A DNA stretch of 6,656 nucleotides from DASPKW01 sp038244055 (GCA_038244055.1 JBBRTW010000411.1:1-6656); one strand, 5' to 3'. Counted from the first letter of the stretch, positions 1 through 5,593 are shown. Notes: generated by a model not told the origin, from the sequence alone. Numbers and translations are program-made.

Positions 1-1
1 C

Positions 2-115
2 CTCAAACTCAACAGCGCCCGCTGGACACCCGAGCATGCGGAGAACATTACGGCACTGCGGTGCCTCGACTACAGCGGACTTTGGGCCGAATTCTGGAGC
101 CAACGGGCGGCATAA
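2..115 (+). CDS. Transposase C-terminal fragment (ISKra4-like), 5' end outside window
   Basis: An open frame enters from the left edge and ends at TAA 113-115, giving 37 residues. The readable part has the pattern RWTPEHAENITALRC, then SGLWAEFW and a short SQRAA tail. The combination of a Trp-containing segment, an Ala-Glu/Asn helix, ALRC and a closing SG-x-W-x-x-FW matches my recollection of the extreme C-terminus of ISKra4-family transposases, which carry an RNase H-like catalytic domain further upstream. The catalytic residues are outside the window, so activity cannot be judged. If this is an IS copy, its right end should lie within the next hundred or so bases, but I cannot identify a terminal inverted repeat without the left end. 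A hypothetical protein with a chance similarity is the alternative. Confidence 0.55.
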   Translation, partial: LKLNSARWTPEHAENITALRCLDYSGLWAEFWSQRAA

Positions 116-165
116 GTGCCGAAAACGGGAGTTACACGCCTCCGGGGCGGAAAAGGAGGGGAATA

Positions 166-300
166 ATGAAGTCGCCGCGTCCCCGTTCAACGGGTTCCGC
201 ATCGGCTGGCTGCGCTGCGCCGATGCTCCACCCGTTGCTACATTCCGGCGCACCTCCGGTGCGAAGAGAGATCGACGGTGGGCAATGCCCACCCTACTAA
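166..300 (+). CDS. Possible small ORF, 44 aa, doubtful
   Basis: The ATG at 166 is preceded by a perfect AGGAGG at 154-159 with a 6-base spacer, and the frame stays open to TAA 298-300, overlapping the stop codon of the convergent thioredoxin reductase gene. The product would be a 44-residue peptide rich in Arg, Pro, Ser and Ala, with two Cys residues, no hydrophobic segment and no family I recognise. Against it, the frame runs through four palindromes, and its last residues (DGGQCPPY) simply translate a palindromic GGTGGGC/GCCCACC element. The ribosome binding site is the only real argument for translation. Confidence 0.17.
   Translation: MKSPRPRSTGSASAGCAAPMLHPLLHSGAPPVRREIDGGQCPPY
182..293. 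repeat. Cluster of four short palindromes after the transposase fragment
   Basis: Four inverted repeats follow one another: CCCGTT-C-AACGGG (182-194), GCATCGGC/GCCGATGC (199-206 and 219-226, 12-base loop), CGCACC-TCC-GGTGCG (249-263) and GGTGGGC-AAT-GCCCACC (277-293). All arms are perfect. They occupy most of the space between the transposase fragment and the end of trxB. Such clusters can be REP-like elements, remnants of mobile-element ends or terminator-like structures; the sequence alone does not decide. Confidence 0.45.
277..293 (-). terminator. Hairpin just downstream of trxB, candidate terminator
   Basis: On the minus strand a 7-bp perfect stem (GGTGGGC-ATT-GCCCACC) begins 3 bases after the trxB stop codon. 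There is no U-tract behind it (the following bases are GTCGATCTC), so it is not a classical intrinsic terminator. It could stabilise the 3' end, or be a dispersed palindromic element that landed there. Confidence 0.3.
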
Positions 301-1286
301 TGCACTCCCTTGGCCGCCAGCCAGCGCTCGGCATCGAGGGCGGCCTTGCAGCCCATCCCGGCGGCGGTGATCGCCTGGCGATAGGTGCTATCCGCCACAT
401 CGCCGGCCGCGAAGACGCCTTCGACATTGGTCGTCGTGCGGAAAGGATCGGCCAGTTTGATGTACCCTTTCTCATCGGTGGCGATCTGCCCGCGCAGGAA
501 TTTCGTGTTGGGCGTGTGGCCGATGGCGACGAACATGCCGGAGACTTCCAGCGTCTTCGTGTCGCCGCTCTTGAGGTTCTTGACCCGCACGCCGGTCACG
601 CCCCGCGAATCGTCTCCGAGGACTTCATCGACGGCCGAATCCCAGACGGGTGTGATGCGGGCATTGGCGAGCGTCCGGTCCGACATCACCTGGCTGGCGC
701 GCAGGGCATTGCGTCGATGGACCAGGTAAACGCGCGGGGAAAACTTGGTGAGGTAAGTCGCCTCTTCGCAGGCGGTGTCGCCGCCGCCGACGACGACCAG
801 CGGCTGATTGCGGTAGCGCGGCAGCCCGCCATCGCAGACCGCGCAGGCCGAGACGCCGCCGTTTTTCAGTTTTTCCTCGCTCGGCAGGCCCAGGTAATTG
901 GCACTGGCACCGGTGGCGATGATGACCGTGTGCGATTGAATCGTCTGGCCGAGGCTGTCTTTAAGCGTGAAGGGCGTCGTGGAGAAATCCACATCCGCGA
1001 TGTCTTCGGTGATGATGCGTGCGCCGAACCGCTCGGCCTGTTCGCGGCACTTGATCATCAGCTCCGGACCGGTGATCCCGGTGGGGAAGCCCGGGTAATT
1101 CTCGACTTCAGTCGTCAGGTTCAACTGGCCCAGGGGGAGCGTGCCGCGCAGGCGGTTTTCCTCGCTGATGGCGCCTTCATAGACCAGCGGCTGGAGGTTG
1201 GCGCGGGCGGCATAGATGGCGGCCGTCCACCCCGCCGGGCCGGAGCCGATGATGACTACTTTTTCAACGCGGTTGGGGGAGCTCAT
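297..1286 (-). CDS. trxB: Thioredoxin reductase (NADPH), TrxB
   Basis: This is a 329-residue cytoplasmic flavoprotein that uses NADPH through FAD to reduce thioredoxin. The FAD-binding GSGPAG lies at residues 14-19, and the segment GQLNLTTEVENYPGFP at about 53-68 is typical of the family. The redox-active pair is CAVC (Cys148 and Cys151, followed by DG). The NADPH motif GGGDTA is at 167-172, the 2'-phosphate-binding HRRNALRAS at about 190-198, and the C-terminal FAD contact GDVADSTYRQA at about 295-305. The length is normal for low-molecular-weight TrxB. I chose ATG 1286; an in-frame TTG at 1304 would add only six residues. Neither start has a good Shine-Dalgarno sequence. It is the last gene of a leftward cluster, 105 bp after the S10 peptidase gene, with an inverted repeat between them that may give it separate regulation. 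No thioredoxin gene is present in the window. Confidence 0.95.
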   Translation of the reverse strand: MSSPNRVEKVVIIGSGPAGWTAAIYAARANLQPLVYEGAISEENRLRGTLPLGQLNLTTEVENYPGFPTGITGPELMIKCREQAERFGARIITEDIADVDFSTTPFTLKDSLGQTIQSHTVIIATGASANYLGLPSEEKLKNGGVSACAVCDGGLPRYRNQPLVVVGGGDTACEEATYLTKFSPRVYLVHRRNALRASQVMSDRTLANARITPVWDSAVDEVLGDDSRGVTGVRVKNLKSGDTKTLEVSGMFVAIGHTPNTKFLRGQIATDEKGYIKLADPFRTTTNVEGVFAAGDVADSTYRQAITAAGMGCKAALDAERWLAAKGVH

Positions 1287-1328
1287 GGTCGTTTGGTCTT
1301 TCAAAATATCGTTGGATTCGCGAGAAAC

Positions 1329-1388
1329 GGTCAGGAGCCGTGGACGGTTGGCCGCTTGGTTGAGTTTTCTGGTGGCCGGCTCCTGACC
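1329..1388. promoter_or_regulatory. 12-bp perfect inverted repeat between S10 gene and trxB
   Basis: GGTCAGGAGCCG (1329-1340) and CGGCTCCTGACC (1377-1388) are exact reverse complements separated by 36 bases. The right arm begins 3 bases beyond the S10 stop codon in transcription order, and the left arm ends about 42 bases before the trxB start. The RNA could form a 12-bp stem with a large loop. It is followed only by a weak GTTTCTC stretch, so terminator function is uncertain. Alternatives are an attenuator, an RNA-processing site, or the ends of a very small inserted element. Confidence 0.5.
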
Positions 1389-1391
1389 CTG

Positions 1392-2969
1392 TCATTTACC
1401 TTCGACGAACGTCTTCACATCAGTATTCAACTTCTCAAGAGATGGGCCATGGTGGTACATCATGTGGCCGCCTTCATAGTAGGTTTGCTTGACGTTCTTT
1501 TCGATCTTGGCGGGGAGGCCCATGTGATGAACCGTGTAGTCGGTCGCGAAATAAGGCGTGGCTAGATCGTAGTAGCCGGAGCAGACGAGCAATTTCAGGT
1601 TCGGGTTCTTGGTCATGGCGCGCTTGAGATTGTCGGCCACATAAAGCCACCCGCCATTGCCGCCGCGCCCGCCCCAGTTCCAGGGATGCACCCGGCCGGA
1701 GAGAAATTCGTAGGTCAGATCCGATTCGAATTTCAGATCCTCGCGGATGTAGCGGTTGAAGGTTCCGCTGTAGACGCCGACATATAGCGAGAGAGAGGGA
1801 TCGTACTCGGCGTAGTTGGCGGCCGGATCGACCGAATCGCCCACCATCCGGCCATCGAATCGCCCGATGAGTTGCTTGTTGCTCGACAGCAGTTCCTTCT
1901 CGAATTCGGAGGGGTCAACGCGAAGGTTGTTCTTGTCGATCAGGGTCTCGCTCAAGCCGGTGAAGCGGGCGAGGGATTTGACGATGGCGGTTCGCTCCTC
2001 GCCGGTCAGGGATGAGCCTTTGAGAAGGGCCGGGCCGTAGGTATTGGTTGTGAATGCTTCGACCTCTTTGCGGGTTTTGTCGAAATCGGCTTGCAAGTCG
2101 GCTGGGAGCTTCTTGTGATAAAACGCCGCCGCGGTGTAGGTGGGGAGGTAGAGCGAATAGGGCAGCTCGTTGGCGGCGCTGGGAGAGATGGTCTGGAAAC
2201 TGAGGACGGTCGAAATCAGGATCACGCCGTTGAGGGAGATCCCGAAGCGATCCTGCAAATGCTCGGCCAGCAGGGCGCAGCGGGTGGTGCCGTAGGATTC
2301 GCCGGCGATGAACTTGGGCGAACCCCAGCGGCCGGACTTGGTCAGGTAGAGGCGGATGAACTCGGAGACCGAATCGATGTCCTGCTGGACGCCGTAAAAT
2401 TCCTCACCCTTGGCACCCTCGGCCGGGCGGGAAAAGCCAGTGCCGACGGGATCGATGAAGACCAGATCGGCGGCCGCCAGCCAGGTGGTGGGGTTGTCGA
2501 TCAGTTTGTAAGGCGGTGCGGCGGGGTAGCCTTCCGCGCCGATCTGGACATGCTTCGGGCCGGCCGTGCCCAGATGCAGCCAAATGGCGGCCGCGCCGGG
2601 GCCGCCGTTGAAGATGAACATGATCGGGCGTTTTTCCGCATCCGCGCCCGTCTTTTCGTAGGCGACGAAGAAGAAATTGGCCCGGGCCTTGCCGGCTTCA
2701 TCCTTGAGGGGCATGGTGCCGGCGGTGGCTTTGTACTTGAGGACTTCATCCCCGACGATTTTCAATTCGTGCTCGGAGATCGAAAGTTTCTCGGCGATGG
2801 GCTGGACGGGTGGGGTGGCCGGTTTGGCGGGCTGGGTGGTCGCCTGAGTGGTGGCATCGGGGCCGCGAATGCCATGGGGCGTATCGCGGGGAGGGGGCGC
2901 GGCCGGCTCAGCGAGAGCCACCACCGCGAAGAAAATGACGCAGACCGCAGGCGCGAGTCGGTTCAGCAT
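1392..2969 (-). CDS. Secreted peptidase S10 (serine carboxypeptidase) family protein
   Basis: This is a 525-residue exported alpha/beta hydrolase of the serine carboxypeptidase family, expected to remove C-terminal residues from peptides outside the cytoplasm. Residues 1-20 form a signal peptide: MLNRLAP, a hydrophobic run, then a cut after AVVALA. A Pro/Thr/Gln-rich linker follows at about 21-60. The oxyanion-hole loop NGGPG is at 121-125 (family consensus NGGPGSSS, here NGGPGAAA). The nucleophile is Ser225 in GESYG, the acid is probably Asp468 in CSGYYDLATP, and the base His502 in EGGHMMYHH, so the triad is complete. ATG 2969 is preferred over TTG 2999 because it gives a clean signal peptide; no strong ribosome binding site precedes either. 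The gene lies 178 bp downstream of the ArsR-family gene, on the same strand. Substrate is unknown. Bacterial S10 proteins are common in planctomycetes and acidobacteria. Confidence 0.9.
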   Translation of the reverse strand: MLNRLAPAVCVIFFAVVALAEPAAPPPRDTPHGIRGPDATTQATTQPAKPATPPVQPIAEKLSISEHELKIVGDEVLKYKATAGTMPLKDEAGKARANFFFVAYEKTGADAEKRPIMFIFNGGPGAAAIWLHLGTAGPKHVQIGAEGYPAAPPYKLIDNPTTWLAAADLVFIDPVGTGFSRPAEGAKGEEFYGVQQDIDSVSEFIRLYLTKSGRWGSPKFIAGESYGTTRCALLAEHLQDRFGISLNGVILISTVLSFQTISPSAANELPYSLYLPTYTAAAFYHKKLPADLQADFDKTRKEVEAFTTNTYGPALLKGSSLTGEERTAIVKSLARFTGLSETLIDKNNLRVDPSEFEKELLSSNKQLIGRFDGRMVGDSVDPAANYAEYDPSLSLYVGVYSGTFNRYIREDLKFESDLTYEFLSGRVHPWNWGGRGGNGGWLYVADNLKRAMTKNPNLKLLVCSGYYDLATPYFATDYTVHHMGLPAKIEKNVKQTYYEGGHMMYHHGPSLEKLNTDVKTFVEGK

Positions 2970-3060
2970 GGCGGGGAATCTACCAAAGGAGCGGGCCAAT
3001 GCACAGGCGGGCTGAACCGGCTCGGAAAATCGGGCGGGGCGAAGGCGAGCCGCATCGGAC

Positions 3061-3078
3061 CGGCGGCACTGGCCGCCG
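3061..3078 (-). other. Small GC hairpin between arsR-like and S10 genes
   Basis: CGGCGGC (3061-3067) and GCCGCCG (3072-3078) form a 7-bp stem with a 4-base loop, about 70 bases downstream of the regulator's stop codon in the leftward direction. There is no U-tract, so a Rho-independent terminator is unlikely. It could attenuate readthrough from the regulator into the peptidase gene. The rest of the 178-bp spacer (2970-3147) shows no convincing promoter. Confidence 0.25.
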
Positions 3079-3147
3079 TACTCGGCGACCTTCCCAGCAC
3101 ATGGTTCGTCCCGATGCCCCCCTGCTCAGTCTCGCGTGAGATGGAGA

Positions 3148-3498
3148 TCAATCCTGGGAATGCCCGTTGGTTCCGCGCGGGGCCAACTGAACCTGGTAGT
3201 TCTCGACCGCGAATTGCAGGGCATTTTCGGCGGGGGTCTCGAACCGGCCGTTAATGCCGTAGTAGACCTGCTTGCCATCGCGGCGATTGCCGATCAAGTT
3301 GCTCATGCGCAGCAGACCAAGGTGATGGCTCACCGTGGGCTGGGGCAGGTCGAGTTCCTGGCAGAGGGAGGAGACATTGCGCTCCCCCTGGGCCAGAAGC
3401 AGGAGGATGTTCAACCGCGTCTTATCAGAAAGAAGCCGAAAAAGAGAGGTGAGTTGCTCCAGATCCTGTTCCAAAACCCGAATAGGACGCTTAACCAT
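3148..3498 (-). CDS. ArsR-family winged helix-turn-helix transcriptional regulator
   Basis: This is a 116-residue dimeric DNA-binding repressor of the ArsR/SmtB type. Residues 16-36 (LTSLFRLLSDKTRLNILLLLA) are the typical first helices. The recognition region VSSLCQELDLPQPTVSHHLGLLR spans 42-64, and the wing, GNRRDGKQVYYGIN, spans about 70-83. The arsenic-sensing CxC pair of the alpha-3 helix is absent (a single Cys46), and the C-terminal helix has no His or Asp cluster of the CzrA/SmtB zinc site. It is therefore probably not a classical metal sensor; a redox or other signal is possible. The ATG at 3498 is supported by GGAGAG with an 8-base spacer. It heads a leftward cluster with the S10 peptidase and thioredoxin reductase genes and probably binds its own promoter. 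Confidence 0.9.
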   Translation of the reverse strand: MVKRPIRVLEQDLEQLTSLFRLLSDKTRLNILLLLAQGERNVSSLCQELDLPQPTVSHHLGLLRMSNLIGNRRDGKQVYYGINGRFETPAENALQFAVENYQVQLAPRGTNGHSQD

Positions 3499-3542
3499 AA
3501 ACTATGCTCTCCATCTTGCTGTCGGCAACCAGTTGTTATATC

Positions 3543-3572
3543 ACAGTAGGTTCAAACTTTTCGTTTTGTCAA
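3543..3572 (-). promoter_or_regulatory. Candidate promoter of the ArsR-family gene
   Basis: On the minus strand a perfect -35 box TTGACA (3572-3567) is followed after 18 bases by TACTGT (3548-3543), a weak -10. Transcription would start near 3536, leaving a leader of roughly 38 bases that includes the ribosome binding site. A CAAC-CA-GTTG palindrome at 3526-3535 lies at the predicted start and could be an operator. AT-rich DNA further upstream offers other -10 boxes, so the exact start is uncertain. Confidence 0.4.
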
Positions 3573-3593
3573 AGCGGATTACTCAATTATAAT
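3566..3593 (+). promoter_or_regulatory. Strong sigma70-like promoter pointing right, target unclear
   Basis: TTGTCA (3566-3571), a 16-base spacer and a perfect TATAAT (3588-3593) form a near-consensus promoter; a second TATAAT overlaps at 3593-3598. Its -35 box shares bases with the minus-strand TTGACA, so the two promoters would compete. No convincing coding sequence lies between it and the tRNA gene at 3790. It may be a second tRNA promoter or drive a short untranslated RNA; the bases 3600-3746 hold no other feature I can support. Confidence 0.45.
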
Positions 3594-3746
3594 ATAATCG
3601 CATAGAATAAGTATGATTTCAACGGATCGTGCAAGCGCCGTTGGTGAAAACTGAAAGTTGCATGGGGTTTTCCCTTCCCGTGGAACCGCGCCCAGTGGAC
3701 AGACCGTTCACCGCGGCGGGATTTGGGCGCTGGAGAACACCCTGCC

Positions 3747-3774
3747 TTGACGGGAGGGGCTTGGCCGATACAAT
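3747..3774 (+). promoter_or_regulatory. tRNA-Ala promoter
   Basis: TTGACG (3747-3752), a 16-base spacer and TACAAT (3769-3774) match a sigma70 promoter. Transcription would start near 3781, about 9 bases before the mature tRNA 5' end, which is a typical distance for a monocistronic tRNA gene. Confidence 0.75.
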
Positions 3775-3789
3775 TCGCTGGACTTTCCC

Positions 3790-3860
3790 GGGGCCGTGGT
3801 CTAACGGCATGACGGCTGAATCGCATTCAGCAAATCGGGGTTCGATTCCCCGCGGCTCCA
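3790..3860 (+). tRNA. tRNA-Ala, anticodon CGC
   Basis: The 71-base sequence folds as a cloverleaf. The 7-bp acceptor stem is GGGGCCG/CGGCUCC, with A8-A9 region bases UG after it. The D arm is GUC/GAC with a U-U mismatch at 13-22 and loop AACGGCA. The anticodon stem GCUGA/UCAGC encloses the loop AUCGCAU, giving anticodon CGC (3823-3825 region) that reads GCG. The variable loop is four bases, AAAU. The T stem CGGGG/CCCCG carries the loop UUCGAUU. The acceptor stem contains G3:U70 and the discriminator is A73, both alanine identity elements; the A32-U38 pair in the loop is also seen in alanine tRNAs. CCA is not encoded (the next bases are CTG) and must be added by the tRNA nucleotidyltransferase. 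It has its own promoter and terminator. Confidence 0.93.
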
Positions 3861-3868
3861 CTGATCCG

Positions 3869-3899
3869 ACCGCGTTTTTGCATTGAAAACGCGGTTTTT
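3869..3899 (+). terminator. Intrinsic terminator of tRNA-Ala
   Basis: ACCGCGTTTT (3869-3878) and AAAACGCGGT (3886-3895) form a perfect 10-bp stem with a 7-base loop, followed by a T-run through 3899. It starts 8 bases after the tRNA. On the opposite strand the stem is followed by CGGATC, so it does not obviously terminate the convergent glycosyltransferase transcript. Confidence 0.9.
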
Positions 3900-3929
3900 C
3901 GTTTCATCCCCTTCCGCGGGACGCGCTGC

Positions 3930-5288
3930 TTACCAAGCGAATGGGGATTTTTTTGCGGACATGTCTGATGCTGGCGGTTTGGGCGCGCCCGCTGAAGATG
4001 CGGCGGGGCGCTTGCGGATGGCTTTGGGCATGGCTGCGCGGCGGGCGACGGCATCATCGTACATTTTGAGCATGGGAGGCAGGACGGCATCGAGGCTGAA
4101 ATCACGGGCGATGATCTGCTCGGCGGCTCGGCCGAGCGGGCGGAAGGCGGCGGGGTCTTTCAAGACTTCGATGGCCTTGTCGGCCAGTTCATCGGTGTCG
4201 AAGAAGTTGAAGAGCAGGCCGTTCTCACCATGGCGGATCATTTCCTGCACCGGCGCCGTCCCCGAGGCCAGAACGACCGCGCCGCAGGAGAGGGCATCCA
4301 TCATGCTCCACGACAGGACGAAGGGAACAGTGAGATAGATGTGGAGATCGCCGGTGGCGAGGAGTTTGCCGAGCTCGGGCTGGGGGAGCCGGCCGGTGAA
4401 GATGAATTTCGAGAGGTCGTACTCATCCTGGGCGAGAGTCCAATCCTTGAAGGATTTGAAAGGGGCGATGTAGGTTTCATCGCCGCCGTAGGCGATGCGG
4501 TCGGAGCCGACGATGAAGAATTTCACATCGGGGAAGCGCGTGTAGATTTTCTTCGCGCCCTTCAGGAACAGATCGAAGCCGCGCATGGATTCGAAGCCGC
4601 GGCTGCAATAGGTGACGATGCGCGTCTCGGGGTCGACCTCGACGCCGGCGATGGTGCGGGTGGCGCGGGAGGAGAGCGCGGGGCGCAGCTCTTCGTTGAA
4701 GCCATGGTAGGTGTCGCGATCGACGCCATCGAAGATCACTTGAAGTTTATCGAGGTGCTGGGCGGGGAAGCGGGATTTCTGGAAGTGGGTAGGCGTGTAG
4801 GCCGAGTCGGAAGCGTGGAGATCGAGGAGGATCATCGCGTTGCGGCAGCGGCTGCGCAGGTACTTCACCTGGGGCACATCCCAGGCGAGATCCTGGCGAA
4901 AATCCATGTCGCTGTCGGGATCGTGGGGGTTGTAGTAGTACTCGAAAAAGTTGATCAGGGGCGTATCGGGATAGAGTTCGGGGAGGAAGAGCGTGCTGCC
5001 GAAACCGCTGTGGCCGACGATCAGATCGGGCTGGATATCCGGCCTGTTCTTGAGGGCGTTGAAAACCGCATCGGTATGCCAGACGGCGTTTTCGAAGGTG
5101 CGCGAGCAGAAGTGCGTGGTCTTGGTCGCGCCGCCGGCGATTTTGTATTGGACCTTCTCGATGCCGTCGACGATGCCGGCCGGGGTTTCGCTGATGAAGG
5201 TGCATTTCCAGCCGCGCGATTTGACGAGGTGGCGGGCGATGTGGCCGAACTGGGCGGGGAAATTCTGATGAACGTAGAGGATGTGCAT
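3930..5288 (-). CDS. GT4-type glycosyltransferase (two-domain, group 1)
   Basis: This is a 452-residue cytoplasmic or membrane-associated GT-B enzyme, expected to transfer a sugar from a nucleotide donor during exopolysaccharide, capsule or glycoconjugate synthesis. The N-terminal acceptor domain (about 1-190) starts with HILYVHQNFPAQFGHIARH, then has HSGFGSTLFLPELYPDTP and FEYYYNPHD, a pattern I associate with the Pfam Glyco_trans_4_3 domain. The C-terminal Rossmann domain (about 222-410) has the segments TYCSRGFESMRGFDLFLKGA, FIVGSD and DALSCGAVVLASGTAPVQEM. The first Glu of the usual E-x7-E motif is not obvious; Glu349 may be the second. Residues 415-452 are a basic, Ala/Pro/Lys-rich tail outside the fold. 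ATG 5288 is chosen because a TTG at 5324 lies inside tandem repeats. There is no clear ribosome binding site. The gene stands alone, divergent from the response regulator and convergent with the tRNA; donor and acceptor are unknown. Confidence 0.88.
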   Translation of the reverse strand: MHILYVHQNFPAQFGHIARHLVKSRGWKCTFISETPAGIVDGIEKVQYKIAGGATKTTHFCSRTFENAVWHTDAVFNALKNRPDIQPDLIVGHSGFGSTLFLPELYPDTPLINFFEYYYNPHDPDSDMDFRQDLAWDVPQVKYLRSRCRNAMILLDLHASDSAYTPTHFQKSRFPAQHLDKLQVIFDGVDRDTYHGFNEELRPALSSRATRTIAGVEVDPETRIVTYCSRGFESMRGFDLFLKGAKKIYTRFPDVKFFIVGSDRIAYGGDETYIAPFKSFKDWTLAQDEYDLSKFIFTGRLPQPELGKLLATGDLHIYLTVPFVLSWSMMDALSCGAVVLASGTAPVQEMIRHGENGLLFNFFDTDELADKAIEVLKDPAAFRPLGRAAEQIIARDFSLDAVLPPMLKMYDDAVARRAAMPKAIRKRPAASSAGAPKPPASDMSAKKSPFAW

Positions 5289-5296
5289 CGGGAGTG

Positions 5297-5403
5297 TTGT
5301 CAATTGTCCATTGTCGATTGTCAATGATGAATGATGAAGGATGAAGGATGAATGCCGGATTGATCGTTTTATTCATCATTCATCATTCCGCATTCATCAT
5401 TGT
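5297..5403. repeat. Heptanucleotide repeat array A
   Basis: Eight contiguous 7-bp units run from 5297 to 5352: TTGTCAA, TTGTCCA, TTGTCGA, TTGTCAA, TGATGAA, TGATGAA, GGATGAA, GGATGAA. After a short unique stretch, five more follow at 5369-5403: TTATTCA, TCATTCA, TCATTCC, GCATTCA, TCATTGT. The array begins 8 bases upstream of the glycosyltransferase start codon and would form most of its 5' leader. Confidence 0.9.
5322..5402. repeat. 32-bp imperfect inverted repeat within array A
   Basis: The arms 5322-5353 and 5371-5402 are reverse complements at 28 of 32 positions, enclosing a 17-base loop. Both begin or end in CAATGATGAATG/CATTCATCATTG. In the leftward RNA this would fold into one long hairpin just ahead of the glycosyltransferase ribosome entry region. 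Confidence 0.85.
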
Positions 5404-5470
5404 CCCCCAATCCGCAAATGACGACCGCACCAACAAATTGCCTTACACCGGCCAGGGCGACTGTACCATC

Positions 5471-5593
5471 GATGCGCATCAACTATTGCAATCCTGGTCC
5501 GGGAACGTTTGCGCGAGGGGCTTGATAACGGTTTGTGCCCCATAAAACCGGGTGAATCGGCGCTTGCGGAGGGGTCGGCAAAATCTGCGCAGA
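5471..5593. promoter_or_regulatory. Two 10-bp palindromes sharing a TGCGCA core, candidate operators
   Basis: GATGCGCATC (5471-5480) and TCTGCGCAGA (5584-5593) are perfect palindromes with the same central hexamer TGCGCA, 113 bp apart start to start. Between them GGGGC (5517-5521) and GCCCC (5537-5541) form a 5-bp stem with a 15-base loop. All lie in the divergent region between the glycosyltransferase and response-regulator genes. Operator function is inference. No convincing -35/-10 pair was found here for either gene. Confidence 0.25.

Noticed and set aside
36..1565. Long + strand frame opposite trxB and the peptidase end
   Set aside because: It is an antisense shadow in GC-rich DNA. The minus strand carries complete FAD, NADPH and CAVC motifs, while the + strand translation is low-complexity with no family resemblance.
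2091..3254. Long Gly-rich + strand frame opposite the S10 and ArsR-family genes
   Set aside because: It is an antisense shadow, spanning two real minus-strand genes and their spacer, with biased composition and no domain.
3619..4105. Minus-strand frames at 3619-3861 and 3827-4105, beginning MEPRGIEPRF or ending GNRTPIC
   Set aside because: They are translations of the antisense of the tRNA gene. This is a well-known source of spurious hypothetical proteins, and the second also overlaps the glycosyltransferase in another frame.
5289..5324. TTG start at 5324 for the glycosyltransferase
   Set aside because: The added 12 residues are translated heptad repeat, and HILYVHQNF immediately after ATG 5288 matches the usual family N-terminus.
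4230..5327. Long + strand frame opposite the glycosyltransferase
   Set aside because: It is an antisense shadow ending inside repeat array A. Its Gly/Val/Glu/Ala bias follows from the codon usage of the opposite gene.
5297..5403. CRISPR-like array
   Set aside because: Units are 7 bp and contiguous with no spacers, and no cas gene is nearby. The other two arrays fail for the same reason.
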